Counted from the first letter of the stretch, positions 22,428-31,720 are shown. The stretch is 37,090 nt of DNA from Sulfobacillus benefaciens (GCA_003023695.1 PXYW01000028.1:1-37090); one strand, 5' to 3'. The notes: generated by a model not told the origin, from the sequence alone. Made by a program: numbers and translations.

Positions 22428-23489
22428 TCACCATTTAGTTTTCGTACCGGCACCCCATCGGGATCTTGTGCGGCCAATCAGGATGATCAACCAGCGCCAC
22501 ATAAACCATGAAGAAACAGCAACGACCAAGGAAAAAACAACAAATTCCCAAATGTTTAAAGAATATTTTGAAGTGACGAGAGTCCCAACCACCACGGTAG
22601 TAACAATGGCCAGGAACGCATAATAGAAATTCCATAGCATCAAAAACATAAAGGGATCATAAAATCGCTCCAATGGAGCGTGCTCCCACCATTTTAGACC
22701 CCATCTGCCTATAAGGACGGCCCATAACATCGCGGCCAGAGCAAAGACCAATTGGATCCACCCCATCGGATAGTCGGGAGCAACTGGAGACAGATGGAGT
22801 ACCGCATTGCTGAGAACAAGTGTCCAATGGGGTGGGACAATCGTGGTCGGAGGTCCCGGCGCAGGCCCGGATGAAATTCTGGGCCAGGTCAGCATTTGGA
22901 TCAATGAAGCGCCTAGTAGTGGCAGCACCGACATAATGCCGAGCGCAATTCCAATAAAAATGACACTTCCCACGGCAGCACTAACCGCAAGCGCAGTGAC
23001 GACTATACTCCATTGCCAGAGAATTAAAAATGCGCACCGAACCAAAATGCCGTCGATCAGTGCCATATTGCCTACTGTCACCGATGCGAGTAGCAACAAC
23101 AGTACAATAGCAAGATTACCAGCGACCACTGTTAAAAAGCTATACCATATCTTTGCTTTCATCACATCGCGGCGCCGGATCGGGCCCTCTAATGCAAAGC
23201 TCAGTTGCCCACGCCCCCTGTCATTCCACATGATGGCGATGCCAAGCAATGCCGCAATGGCCATGTCAGTTCTCAGTGTCGACGTTATGCCATTAATATA
23301 GCCTAGGATTATTTCCCGCAATATTTCGTGGGAAAAGGGTCTCATGTTGGACGTCACCTGGAATAACCAAGGAAAAACCCATAAAACCCATGCCCCCAGA
23401 TAAAGCGCCCGGTTGACATGGAGTTCCCGATAACGAACAGGGGACGGAAGATGCCACAACTCATAGCGCATCCCAACGAAGTGCTTCAC
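22428..23489 (-). CDS. ABC-2-type permease subunit
   Basis: A 353-aa membrane protein from GTG 23489, after GGAGGGG. The N-terminus is cytoplasmic; about six to eight helices follow, including a first at about 27-46, a GNLAIVLLLLLASVTVG segment and several later ones, ending in a basic tail. A DRGRGQLSFALEGPIRRRDVMKAKIW loop after the second helix is typical of ABC-2 exporters. It overlaps the ATPase gene by 29 nt. Together they make an exporter of the YtrA-regulated type, perhaps for antimicrobials or cell-envelope stress. The substrate is unknown. Confidence 0.87.
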   Translation of the reverse strand: MKHFVGMRYELWHLPSPVRYRELHVNRALYLGAWVLWVFPWLFQVTSNMRPFSHEILREIILGYINGITSTLRTDMAIAALLGIAIMWNDRGRGQLSFALEGPIRRRDVMKAKIWYSFLTVVAGNLAIVLLLLLASVTVGNMALIDGILVRCAFLILWQWSIVVTALAVSAAVGSVIFIGIALGIMSVLPLLGASLIQMLTWPRISSGPAPGPPTTIVPPHWTLVLSNAVLHLSPVAPDYPMGWIQLVFALAAMLWAVLIGRWGLKWWEHAPLERFYDPFMFLMLWNFYYAFLAIVTTVVVGTLVTSKYSLNIWEFVVFSLVVAVSSWFMWRWLIILIGRTRSRWGAGTKTKW

Positions 23490-24381
23490 GCGAATACCCC
23501 TCCTTCTCCAAGAACACTCGGAATATTTCGGTGAGATCCATATCCACCGGTTCTACAAGAACTGCCCCTGCATCGCGGAAAGCGGCGGCCATAGGTTCTA
23601 AGCGGCCCTCAACCGTGACCTGCGTGATATGCCCTTGATGGTGGACCTGCAGAATACGAGGATCGTGTTGAAGGAATTGCGGCAAGGGTTGGGGTATCAC
23701 TACCCGCAACCGATGAATATGCGCCTTAATTGCATCCAACTCACTTTGGAAAATAAAGCGCCCCCGATATAGGATCCCGACAGTGTCCGCCATACGCTCA
23801 ATATCTTCGATGGTATGAGTTGCCATCACTATTGTAGTATCCCATTTGGCAGCCATATCGATTATGAATTGAAGCACTTGCCGTTTCACTACCACATCGA
23901 GGCCATTGGTCGGCTCATCAAGTAACAACACTCTAGGATGTGCCGCAATCGCAACCGCCAGCTGCAGACTAGTTTGCAATCCCGAGGAAAGGTCGCTAAT
24001 GTGTTGCTGTGGATTTATTTCCAATGCCACTAGCAGTTTGTTACAGAGACTGCCATCCCATTCGGCATAAAGGAGACTAGCGTAACGAATCCATTCCTTC
24101 ACACGAAACCCCACCGCGAAAGGACGGCCTGAGGCGACATACTGAACAATTTGACGCACTTCAGCATTTTCATTGCCTAGTGTTTGACCCAAGACTGAAA
24201 TCTCTCCCTGATCGGGCCACAAAAGGCCGAGCGCGAGTCGCAGCAATGTCGTCTTTCCGGAACCATTGGCACCTATGAGACCATAGATACATCCGGTTGG
24301 CACGGACCAGTCGATTCCGACCAAAGCCTGTTGTCCACGAAAGCTCTTGGTTACGCCTCGCATGGAAATGGCTTGCGTCAT
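23461..24381 (-). CDS. ABC transporter ATPase subunit
   Basis: The start at ATG 24381 overlaps the GntR stop by 4 nt (ATGA) behind AAAGGAT; 306 aa. Walker A is GANGSGKTT, the signature-like motif SSGLQTSLQLAVAIA (a weak variant of LSGGQ), Walker B RVLLLDEPTNGLD, and the switch His is in ATHTIEDIE. The protein is longer than a bare ATPase, with a C-terminal extension of about 90 aa. It drives the permease encoded next. The Leu-Gln-Thr version of the signature motif is unusual but seen in drug and antibiotic exporters. Confidence 0.93.
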   Translation of the reverse strand: MTQAISMRGVTKSFRGQQALVGIDWSVPTGCIYGLIGANGSGKTTLLRLALGLLWPDQGEISVLGQTLGNENAEVRQIVQYVASGRPFAVGFRVKEWIRYASLLYAEWDGSLCNKLLVALEINPQQHISDLSSGLQTSLQLAVAIAAHPRVLLLDEPTNGLDVVVKRQVLQFIIDMAAKWDTTIVMATHTIEDIERMADTVGILYRGRFIFQSELDAIKAHIHRLRVVIPQPLPQFLQHDPRILQVHHQGHITQVTVEGRLEPMAAAFRDAGAVLVEPVDMDLTEIFRVFLEKEGYSREALRWDAL

Positions 24382-24779
24382 ACATCCTTTCCCCCTGTCT
24401 CCCATTTTCGTATAGTCTCCCGGAAAAGCGACATCAGGTCATCTTCTGACAACTGCACATAGTGCCCTTCAATGTAAATTTGTTGCATCATTTCAACAAT
24501 TTTAGCCAGTCGCCTGTCTCGGTCGCTGTCGCTGGGTGGCTTAAACTCAGCGACAAAAGTTCCACGCCCTTGGATTATCTCAAAAACATGCTCGCGCTCA
24601 AGTTGTTGGTAGGCTTTAGCCACGGTATTATGGTTTAGCGTCATTAACGTGGCAAGTTCTCGTACGGAAGGAATCCTGTCGCCCTGTTTCACGAATCCTT
24701 TGACTATCGCTTCTTTGAAACCGTCTACTACTTGCTGATAGATCGGCGTTGGGAGTCGGGGGTTCACACGAAACCACAC
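24378..24779 (-). CDS. GntR-family regulator, YtrA type
   Basis: A 133-aa protein from GTG 24779 behind GGGGGAG. It has the short GntR form: winged helix at about 10-75 (PIYQQVVDGFKEAIVKG, RIPSVRELATLMTLNHNTVAKAY, GRGTFVA) and a short helical C-terminus rather than an effector domain. YtrA-type members control adjacent ABC exporter genes. It is the first gene of the operon GntR-ATPase-permease, and a palindrome in its promoter fits autoregulation. The inducer is unknown. Confidence 0.93.
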   Translation of the reverse strand: MWFRVNPRLPTPIYQQVVDGFKEAIVKGFVKQGDRIPSVRELATLMTLNHNTVAKAYQQLEREHVFEIIQGRGTFVAEFKPPSDSDRDRRLAKIVEMMQQIYIEGHYVQLSEDDLMSLFRETIRKWETGGKDV

Positions 24780-24812
24780 GCAACACTCCCCCTCTTTCTG
24801 AAGTGAGCCTAT

Positions 24813-24833
24813 TGTACCATAATATGTGGTACA
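24813..24833 (-). promoter_or_regulatory. Palindromic GntR operator overlapping the operon promoter
   Basis: TGTACCA-N7-TGGTACA is a perfect inverted repeat with 7-nt arms, 34-54 nt before the regulator start. On the - strand it contains TATTAT and TGGTACAAT, which can serve as -10 elements. The layout fits YtrA-type autorepression. Confidence 0.7.
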
Positions 24834-24973
24834 CTATGAGCCTAAAAAACTGACGTTGTGCTGTCAAGAATATACGGCTTTTCGGATTACGCGCTGAAAT
24901 CCACCCTCGTCGTCACAGTCTTAGTTATGGTTATAGAGAATTTGCCGTAAAACCTCGCCGTTCAGGGGAGATG

Positions 24974-25885
24974 TCAACCTTGGGCGTAATACCTCATGGA
25001 AGCAGCCATCTCAATGGCATGAACCACTTGATGCATTGCCCCTACTTGGTATACAACGTCCCCGGTGGTCCAGGCGAGATTTGAGTGTTGTCCATCGGGC
25101 GCAGCATCAACTGACAACACACCGGGAAATGGAGGGAGTCGGTAGTGCTGCAAATCCGTGGTAATGGAGGTCGCCGTATTACGCAAGGAGATACCGCCAA
25201 AAACCCAGATGGTCCAATCTCCCTCGTGCCATCGAAGCGCTAGGGTACTTCCTGCCCCGCTGGCGCCACTGCTAACCCATCTTTGAGCAACCAAGCCACC
25301 GGGTAGGGAATATGGCACCGAATTCAGATGTGAGAGTCCCTGAATCGGTGCTGCTTCGGGCAGCTCAGCCATAGCTGCCGACGAATTGTAATAGACCGAC
25401 GCACCGAAGGATTCGGCAAAGGAAGCCATAGCACCACAACTCATTTGCCCGATGTTGGGGCTATTCAAGGGTTCGGCCGTTGGGCAGGAAAAAATTCGCA
25501 CGGTAAAGGCATTGCCGCTTGCGCTCGTCGTAGCACTGTTTCCTCGTGGAAGAACCGTCGGCCCCCATAATGGCGCCCCTACGGTACCGACGAGACTATG
25601 GAGCGCAGAGGCTATCAAGGGAGGAAAAGCAACAGCCGAGGGGATCGCTGAGGTGGGCTCCGTGGATGCAGTGTTTGACGTCGACGGGCTGCTAGGGGAT
25701 CCCGAGGGGGTGGCAGAGTTTGTTGGTAAAGAAGGAGAGCTACTGTTGTTGACTGCCTTCCCGGAAGAAGCATTGCTTGGTTTGCTGGAAGTTGGCGAAG
25801 AAATATGGCCGGTGAGGCCGCACCCGGTCAAAATGATGCTTGCAAAGATAAAACCCAATGCCAACACCACATGTTTTGTCTTCAT
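24974..25885 (-). CDS. Lipoprotein with Ser/Pro-rich linker
   Basis: A 303-aa product behind GGGGGAC. The lipoprotein signal ends in lipobox LTGC (Cys22). A Ser/Pro/Thr/Asn-rich linker spans about 28-90. The globular part (about 91-303) begins with AVAFPPLIASALHSLVG and has a short cysteine pair (FSC, MSC). It is a surface lipoprotein of unknown function. A decayed copy lies at 21060-21270. It stands alone between the GntR operon and eroded sequence. Confidence 0.8.
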   Translation of the reverse strand: MKTKHVVLALGFIFASIILTGCGLTGHISSPTSSKPSNASSGKAVNNSSSPSLPTNSATPSGSPSSPSTSNTASTEPTSAIPSAVAFPPLIASALHSLVGTVGAPLWGPTVLPRGNSATTSASGNAFTVRIFSCPTAEPLNSPNIGQMSCGAMASFAESFGASVYYNSSAAMAELPEAAPIQGLSHLNSVPYSLPGGLVAQRWVSSGASGAGSTLALRWHEGDWTIWVFGGISLRNTATSITTDLQHYRLPPFPGVLSVDAAPDGQHSNLAWTTGDVVYQVGAMHQVVHAIEMAASMRYYAQG

Positions 25886-26192
25886 AACTGTCCCCCGTTC
25901 GTTGTCCCCAACTCTAACTGTCCACCGTTTCAGCTATGCCACCGATTCTATAGCCCGCAGGACGTTTCCTGTCATCAATTGTAACGCTTGGGGGAGTGTT
26001 CAGGTGACCATAGATAAACTGTCTTGCATTAGAGCCAAAGAATCTGGTGCGCTCCAGCACCTCATGGCTGATTTGCTAATGTTGCAGTATTCGCGGGGCG
26101 TCCTCTAACAGGATCCCAATAATAGAGACGTCAGCGTTGAATCATCTATATAAGTCGATATGATCCCCATAGATGGTTTTCCATCCCCTTTG
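25886..26192. other. Eroded sequence, no intact gene
   Basis: No intact frame is supported. On - the stretch may carry the C-terminal remains of the VOC gene that starts at 26291 (for example a RTRFFGSNARQFI-like fragment), but stops and shifts interrupt it. A longer + frame here is a shadow of the lipoprotein gene. Confidence 0.4.
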
Positions 26193-26291
26193 TCAGGCTA
26201 CTAAGCACTTCGGTTTCAGCTTCTCTGCCACGAGTCCCCCGGGAGGTGCCGCCAACTGCACATGATCAATACCAAGCCATTCATTAGTCAT
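26193..26291 (-). pseudogene. N-terminal remnant of a VOC/glyoxalase-family protein
   Basis: ATG 26291, behind GGAGCAGGGG, begins a 32-codon frame that reads TNEWLGIDHVQLAAPPGG, then EKLKPK before a TGA. GIDHVQLA-x-PPGG is the hallmark start of small VOC/glyoxalase proteins (about 120 aa). The usual first half has been shortened and the rest lies out of frame below. I see it as a truncated gene, not functional. The match is short, so confidence is moderate. Confidence 0.5.
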
Positions 26292-26519
26292 CAAACGCAC
26301 CCCTGCTCCATTAGATGGTTCTCATTATAAAAGGAATCCTTCTACAATCATATGCAACTATATCAACTATAAGATGCAAAAATTGCATCGTAACGCGGGT
26401 CTCGCATTCAACAACATATTTTTCTAGAGGCAGAATGCCGGTTGGCACCGAAGGCCAATAGACGCCCGGCCATGGTGTATGTAGGACGGTGAAAGTCAGA
26501 TATTGGAGCAGTTGGCGAA

Positions 26520-26990
26520 CTTCCCCAATCCCCGTACCCATTGGCTACGACGTATAACCGCCCGGTTTCAGGGTCTACCACAACCCATGGATAAGCATAG
26601 TGGCACGAGTGACTGTTGGTGAATCATTCCCAATGTTTCTCTACGGGTCAATGCGGCGCAACCATGTCAACAAATCAACCCTCACCTGTTCTATAGTCTT
26701 GATCGTTTCCTAAGCAATTCCCTGTTGCACCAGTGTGGCAAATACCCGGTGGGAATCTAGACTCACCATGCCACGGCCTCAGGCCCCGCTTGCTCCCTGC
26801 CAAAGGGTTGGGTAACGACTGCCCCTGCATTTTTGATAGAGCTGGCCTCAGCGTTGTTCAAATTCATGGCCCGTGGCAACAAGTTACTATGTCGGGTATC
26901 CATGCAAGACAGCAATACAAGCTTTAGACCACTGGAGGTTTTAAAATGAATGCTACCACTGTAAACAGTATGGCAAGCGTTACCAACCAA
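26520..26990 (-). pseudogene. Beta-carbonic anhydrase remnant with central deletion
   Basis: On - the first part reads LVLLSCMDTRHSNLLPRAM and IKNAGAVVTQPFG, the CxDxR zinc and active-site region of beta-carbonic anhydrases. The later zinc-binding half (HxxC) is missing. Then come VFATLVQQGI, a stop, ETIKTIEQVRVDLLTWLRRI and, after shifts, YPWVVVDPETGRLYVV, matching the family's C-terminal end. Three or more stops or shifts plus the deletion show it is dead. It would once have hydrated CO2. The start at TTG 26990 lacks a good ribosome binding site. Confidence 0.72.
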
Positions 26991-26999
26991 GATGATGGC

Positions 27000-28232
27000 T
27001 TATTGAAATATCGAGGCGCTGGGGATCCGATCCCATGAGGATTTAAGAGACAGGACGACAACTCCCAATGCTACGGTAGCCGCCCCTCCCAAGGCAATGG
27101 TATACCTGGCTCCGATTGCCGTAATTGCAAGTCCCCCCACAAGTTGCCCGAGTGGCAATCCCGAACTGGTCACCGATTGCAACATTCCGAAGACACTCCC
27201 TCGCAAATGATCCGGCACTAAACGTTGTTGCCACGTCGCCGCCACAATATTGTACGGTGCGTACACCAATCCCCCCGCGCATAAAACAACCATAGCTTGC
27301 CATGGATGCGTTGTGAATCCGACCAATCCACTGAATAGTCCCCACCCTAGAATCACGCCAGCTATTAGCCAGCGCAGACCAAAACCTGGCCGAAATCGAC
27401 TCCACAAAAGCGTGCCTAAAAGCGACCCAATGGCAAAACTACTCCATATGAGACCGAGAGTACCAGCGCCGGAATGGTACACTCGGTCCACCATTACTGG
27501 CAACGCTGGCTCCAAAGGTCCATACGTCAAATTGAAAAACAGTGTGACTAGACCGATAAGCAATAAGCCCGGACTATTCCATAAGAAACGCCACGCGCTC
27601 CAGTGGACTGTAGAGGCCTCCGAAGAATGGTGGGCCATCGAAGCCTTATATTGGCTTGCGGGAATGGCCATCAAGGAGAACACATACGCCACATAGAAGG
27701 CAGCCGTCACAAGCAATGTCACGGGTGAGCCAAGTCCCGCGACCAAAATCCCTCCGAGGGCAGGGCCCATAAGGGTTACAAGACCGCTGCGCAATTGGGA
27801 TAGCCCATTGGCAACTTCGAGGTGGTCGTCACCCACTAGATTGGGCAACAGGACACCTCGACCAATCATGGAAAGGGGCGACAACGCTGCCGCTCCCGCG
27901 ACTACGCCTATCAAGATTGGGAACGTCAGCACGTGCGCCCATGCCATCGCTGGAATAGACCCATAGAGCGCCGCTTGGGTCAAATTGTCGATGACCATCA
28001 ATCGTCTACGAGGGAGTTGGTCGATCAAACGGCCGATGAATGGACTGGTTGTTATACGGGCAATAGGAATCACTGCCAAGATTATCGCTACGCGAACCGC
28101 CGAACCGGTCGTTTTGAGAACGAACCATGCCAACGCTATAGAGACGAACTGCAAGCCCAATAACACAAGCGTCGACCCGCCCCAATAGACAACAAAGAAC
28201 CGATTCTGAATCAGGGGTCTATAGCTAGTCAT
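27000..28232 (-). CDS. MFS transporter
   Basis: A 410-aa integral membrane protein with about twelve hydrophobic helices and a central cytoplasmic loop (about 195-215). GRLIDQLPRRRLMVIDN after the second helix is the MFS motif A variant. GAGGTGAATTC precedes the ATG. The pattern suits the drug/lipid exporter-like MFS group (DHA or MFS_3-like). It stands alone, so the substrate cannot be inferred. It lies next to the decayed carbonic anhydrase. Confidence 0.9.
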   Translation of the reverse strand: MTSYRPLIQNRFFVVYWGGSTLVLLGLQFVSIALAWFVLKTTGSAVRVAIILAVIPIARITTSPFIGRLIDQLPRRRLMVIDNLTQAALYGSIPAMAWAHVLTFPILIGVVAGAAALSPLSMIGRGVLLPNLVGDDHLEVANGLSQLRSGLVTLMGPALGGILVAGLGSPVTLLVTAAFYVAYVFSLMAIPASQYKASMAHHSSEASTVHWSAWRFLWNSPGLLLIGLVTLFFNLTYGPLEPALPVMVDRVYHSGAGTLGLIWSSFAIGSLLGTLLWSRFRPGFGLRWLIAGVILGWGLFSGLVGFTTHPWQAMVVLCAGGLVYAPYNIVAATWQQRLVPDHLRGSVFGMLQSVTSSGLPLGQLVGGLAITAIGARYTIALGGAATVALGVVVLSLKSSWDRIPSASIFQ

Positions 28233-28571
28233 GAATTCACCTCAATTTACATTTCGCTTGTCATGCGCAACGTAGGTCAAAGACGATCATAACTCTCCCA
28301 GATATCCAGAATATAGGCCTTAAGTCTTATAACAATTTTGGTGATGCACAATGCTGCACACGCTCATGCAAAGAAGCCGCGCGTCGGCAAGGAAACGCCG
28401 AAAAGGATATGCTCGACGACAGCCGAAGTTTACCAAACTCCCCAACGAGGCAGTGCCGGCATGATCACTTCGCCTGGCAAGATTCGGGCTCCTCGAATTT
28501 GTTCGTTGCCACATCGTTCAGCCTACATCATTATCATCGCCTGAAGCTGAAGACAAACAACAGCTCTAAGA
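28233..28571. other. Intergenic stretch with no supported gene
   Basis: No frame has a good start, ribosome binding site and composition. A - strand frame at 28320-28514 is Arg-rich and looks like chance. Fragments in other - frames, such as VVEHILFGVSL, could be a membrane protein remnant, but this is too weak to call. The stretch separates the MFS gene and the LysE-type exporter. Confidence 0.4.
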
Positions 28572-29237
28572 CTATGCTAGAATTCCAACCACACCGTTGA
28601 CCACGAGCACAATCGCCACGGCCACCAGACCGATCGCTGCCCCGCGCAAAACCCACTTTTGAAACTTGCTTCCAAGCCATTTCACTCCATGGGCGGCCAA
28701 AATGCTAAGAAAAATTTTTGATCCCACCATAGTTGCATAAAAAATTCCGATAAACAGGGCGCCATCCACTACATGATGGGCGCTGGCGCGAATTGTCATC
28801 GGGGCGCCAATCACGGCCCAAAACAGCCAAGCATGAGGATTAAGGAAGTTCACCACCACTGCCCGCCATAGTGACTGACTTGGGGTTGGCGATGCAAAAA
28901 CCTTCCCGGACTTTGTTGGCGATGCGCCAACCGCAAGAGCGTTGGGGATGGCTAATTCCGAGGCTTCCCGTGAAGCTTTGCCCGTCTCCCATGCCAAATA
29001 GGTGACCACCAAGGCCCCCACTATACTAATTAGAGACAATACCATTTTGGGTACCAAGCCAATGATGCCAACGGTAACAGAGACAATCACGATGTCGGAC
29101 ACCAACGGTGCCAATGCAGTCGTAGCCCCAGATCGCCATCCATAACGCACCGCTTGAGAAATAACCAGCGTCTGCAATGGGCCGGGGGAAAATCCTGAAG
29201 CCAGGCCTAGCACAATGCCCAAAATGGCATAATGCAT
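28572..29237 (-). CDS. LysE/RhtB-family amino acid exporter
   Basis: A 221-aa membrane protein with six hydrophobic helices. Near the N-terminus it has LGLASGFSPGPLQTLVISQAVRYGWRSG, with the conserved SPGP of the LysE family. A loop rich in Ser/Ala follows the third helix (about 90-112), and a NPHAWLFW motif sits in the fourth. The family exports amino acids such as lysine, homoserine or leucine. It lies 72 nt downstream of a LysR regulator on the same strand, which may control it. Substrate is unknown. Confidence 0.9.
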   Translation of the reverse strand: MHYAILGIVLGLASGFSPGPLQTLVISQAVRYGWRSGATTALAPLVSDIVIVSVTVGIIGLVPKMVLSLISIVGALVVTYLAWETGKASREASELAIPNALAVGASPTKSGKVFASPTPSQSLWRAVVVNFLNPHAWLFWAVIGAPMTIRASAHHVVDGALFIGIFYATMVGSKIFLSILAAHGVKWLGSKFQKWVLRGAAIGLVAVAIVLVVNGVVGILA

Positions 29238-29309
29238 CTATTTAATCCCTCTTCCTCTATCTCAAGTCATGCTCTTTTATGGCATGAGCTCTTATGACAC
29301 CATAAGCCC

Positions 29310-30188
29310 TTACTGAGGCCACCGGTACTGCAGTGCTTCTTCGGCCATTTGTACCGACGCTGAATTGACAGTATCACGCCGAGTAATCCAATACAATGCA
29401 TCACGAAGATCTTCCAACCAAGATGGATAAATAGCAAGTAAACGGCCTTCCATTAGTTCGCGAGTAACAGCCAAAGACGGCACAACGGCTACTCCGATTC
29501 CTTCCTCAACCAACTTCTTGCTGACAGCCAAATGCGTGACTCGCATCGTACGCAAGGAAATGCCTTCGTTTAGGCAGCGAGCGCGAATCTCCGACAAGTA
29601 TGGCATGCGAGGCTGAATGATAAGGCGATGATCACGCAATAATGCTTGCCATACTGGAGATGACTGGTCCCAGTCTCCTCCATCGTGAGCTGTAATCAAG
29701 ACCAAGTTATCGTGTACTAACCGCCGCGATTTTAGGGGTCCAGCATGAGCCTCTTCACGGCCAATGCCGGCATCGGCCCCACCTTGGCTTACCATAGTGG
29801 GTATTTCTGATGACGCCATGACGCGAATTTCAATGTCAATCCCAGGCATCCGGCTCAATAAGATGCGGCAGAGCCAAGGCACTATAGTTTCCGCAGCATA
29901 TGCGCTAGCCGCAAGCACAAAATGGTGAGATATCGGTTTCTGGGCTTTTGCTTTTCCTTCGGCCGCAAGAGACAGAAGACGTTCAGCATAGGGAACAAAT
30001 TCGTGACCGCTGGCGGTCAGAACCACTCTGCGCCCAATTCGTTGAAATAGCACAACTCCGAGGTCAGCTTCGAGGTTAGCTATGTGATGAGACACCGTGG
30101 CCTGATTAAGAAAACGCTGCCGTCCGGTCTCGCGAAAATTTTGGGTACGGGCAGCGAGCACAAAAGTCATCAACTGCTCGAGGTCCAT
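29310..30188 (-). CDS. LysR-type transcriptional regulator, possibly CitR-like
   Basis: The 292-aa product starts at ATG 30188 behind AGGAGGGA. The N-terminal helix-turn-helix (about 15-45: TGRQRFLNQATVSHHIANLEADLG) and the effector-binding domain to the end are typical. It is divergent from the citrate synthase homologue (95 bp between starts), the same arrangement as Bacillus subtilis citR and citA. It probably controls that gene and may also act on the downstream LysE exporter. The effector is not visible. Ordinary length for the family. Confidence 0.92.
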   Translation of the reverse strand: MDLEQLMTFVLAARTQNFRETGRQRFLNQATVSHHIANLEADLGVVLFQRIGRRVVLTASGHEFVPYAERLLSLAAEGKAKAQKPISHHFVLAASAYAAETIVPWLCRILLSRMPGIDIEIRVMASSEIPTMVSQGGADAGIGREEAHAGPLKSRRLVHDNLVLITAHDGGDWDQSSPVWQALLRDHRLIIQPRMPYLSEIRARCLNEGISLRTMRVTHLAVSKKLVEEGIGVAVVPSLAVTRELMEGRLLAIYPSWLEDLRDALYWITRRDTVNSASVQMAEEALQYRWPQ

Positions 30189-30283
30189 AAAATCCCTCCT
30201 GATAACAATTTAACATCAACTGATGCGTTGTTGAACATATATTTATCATCAACATCGTGTACAGTAAACTCGAGGTGATTGCA
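30189..30283. promoter_or_regulatory. Divergent promoter region with LysR-type repeats
   Basis: The 95-bp gap holds CAAC-TGATGC-GTTG and repeated ATCAAC/ATCATCAAC elements at about 30212-30255. LysR regulators usually bind such loosely palindromic T-N11-A sites. The exact operators and promoters are not resolved. Confidence 0.45.
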
Positions 30284-31291
30284 ATGAGCTATATTGTCGT
30301 ACCACCGGGACTCGAAGGCGTGGTCGTATGTGAGACATCTCTATCCGAAATAGACGGTAACCGAGGTCTTTTAACTTATCGCGGGATCCCAATTCAGCAA
30401 GTCGTTGTCCAATATCATTGGGAAACGTTAATCCCTTGGTTGGCAACCGGATGCAACGTGACACCGATACCGCCAGTTAAAGTCTCCACAGGTAGGCCGT
30501 CCAACTTGGAAATGGCTCCCTTGGCAATCCTTGCCGAGGAAGTGCTACATTCTCCATGGTCGCCAGATCTCGATGTCAGCGAGTATATCTCCAGGTTGCC
30601 CCTCAATTTGGCAGCCCGACGCGGTCTGGGAGAGGATCCGGCTAGTGGGTCTGTTGCCTTCCGGTACCTCAGTTTGGTGCGGGAAAAACCGCCAACACCA
30701 ATTGAGGCCGAGGCACTAGATACGTATTGGGTTATTGCGGCTGAGCACAGCCTGAACGCCTCCACATTTGCGGTGCGCATTTCCGCCAGCACCGGCGCAA
30801 GTCTTCCCATGGCGTTAGTGTCTGGCATCGGGGTGCTTTCCGGTCCACTTCATGGCGGGGCACCTACCGGAGTCCTCAATTTGCTTAAAGAGGCAGCAGC
30901 TGCACCGGATATCCGCCGTGTTTTGATAGACAAATTGAATCATGGCGAGCGATTGATGGGATTTGGTCACCGAGTGTATCGCACCATGGATCCACGTGCG
31001 GATGCCTTACGTACAGTATTTCGACGCCTCGCGCCGGATCATGATATGGTGCGCCTGGCTTTAGCCGTAGAGACTACAGCTCTTGAGCTGCTAAGAAGCT
31101 GGAAACCGAATCGTGTGCTGGCTACAAATGTGGAATTTTATGCTGGGGCATTACTTTACGCGCTTGACATTCCCGATTCCTGGTGTCCGGCAACGTTTGC
31201 TTGTGGAAGGTTGGCCGGCTGGACGGCGCATTATATGGAACAGAGGGCCAAGGGCCGTCTGATAAGGCCTTTGGCTCGTTATCATACATAG
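30284..31291 (+). CDS. Citrate synthase-family protein
   Basis: ATG 30284, after GAGGTG, gives 335 aa, shorter than typical citrate synthase (about 370-430). It has EHSLNASTFAVR (His155), GPLHGGAP (His190, equivalent to catalytic His274 of pig enzyme), MGFGHRVYRTMDPRAD (His229) and the C-terminal GRLAGWTAHYMEQ with LIRPLARY. The usual catalytic Asp in NVDFYSG is Glu284 here (NVEFYAG). It probably condenses oxaloacetate or another 2-oxoacid with an acyl-CoA. Divergence from the LysR gene resembles citA/citR. True citrate synthase, methylcitrate synthase or a related condensing enzyme all remain possible. Confidence 0.87.
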   Translation: MSYIVVPPGLEGVVVCETSLSEIDGNRGLLTYRGIPIQQVVVQYHWETLIPWLATGCNVTPIPPVKVSTGRPSNLEMAPLAILAEEVLHSPWSPDLDVSEYISRLPLNLAARRGLGEDPASGSVAFRYLSLVREKPPTPIEAEALDTYWVIAAEHSLNASTFAVRISASTGASLPMALVSGIGVLSGPLHGGAPTGVLNLLKEAAAAPDIRRVLIDKLNHGERLMGFGHRVYRTMDPRADALRTVFRRLAPDHDMVRLALAVETTALELLRSWKPNRVLATNVEFYAGALLYALDIPDSWCPATFACGRLAGWTAHYMEQRAKGRLIRPLARYHT

Positions 31292-31513
31292 CACTATGGC
31301 GTTCTCATGACGTGTGGACGGGCACTTGAAATGGGCATCCTGCAAAACTTTTTTATGGCACTTTGGGATTAGGGAGTCATCACTCGATTCGTACTCCCGA
31401 TGTGGACATCCACTCGGCTGCCCTTTCCCCTAGTACTTGCCAAAGCGTGATTGCCCCTCTTCCTGGGCAACGCGAGGCGCCGACTGGAGAAGCCGAAAGA
31501 ATTAAGCCTCTGT

Positions 31514-31720
31514 TTAGTCGCCCTCGATGATGTTCTTTACGCGCCCCACTTGTCCATCCTGCAAGCGAACCTTTATTCCATGGGGATGAGTGGGAGAATT
31601 AGTCAAAATGTCTTTGACCACACCCCGCGTCAGCGTGCCCGTGCGTTGGTCCTTTTTCAATACAATGTCCACTTCGAGCCCCGGACGAATGTGACTGCGC
31701 ATGCATCCGTTCTTTGCCAT
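31514..31720 (-). CDS. ywbE: YwbE-family protein
   Basis: A 68-aa protein from ATG 31720 behind AAGGAG. The sequence IRPGLEVDIVLKKDQRTGTL, then TRGVVKDILTNSPTHPHGIK and VRLQDGQVGRVKNI, matches the highly conserved YwbE family of Bacillus and relatives along the whole length. The family is small, basic and of unknown function, perhaps with a translation- or RNA-related KOW-like fold. It is isolated on the - strand, with no obvious operon. Longer in-frame starts lack a ribosome binding site. Confidence 0.95.
   Translation of the reverse strand: MAKNGCMRSHIRPGLEVDIVLKKDQRTGTLTRGVVKDILTNSPTHPHGIKVRLQDGQVGRVKNIIEGD

Noticed and set aside
25452..26108. A 218-aa frame on + across the lipoprotein gene
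   Set aside because: It mirrors the repetitive Ser/Pro-rich codons of the - strand lipoprotein and lacks a ribosome binding site.
28320..28514. 64-aa - strand frame between MFS and LysE genes
   Set aside because: Arg-rich, without a ribosome binding site or family pattern, so it is probably chance or old debris.
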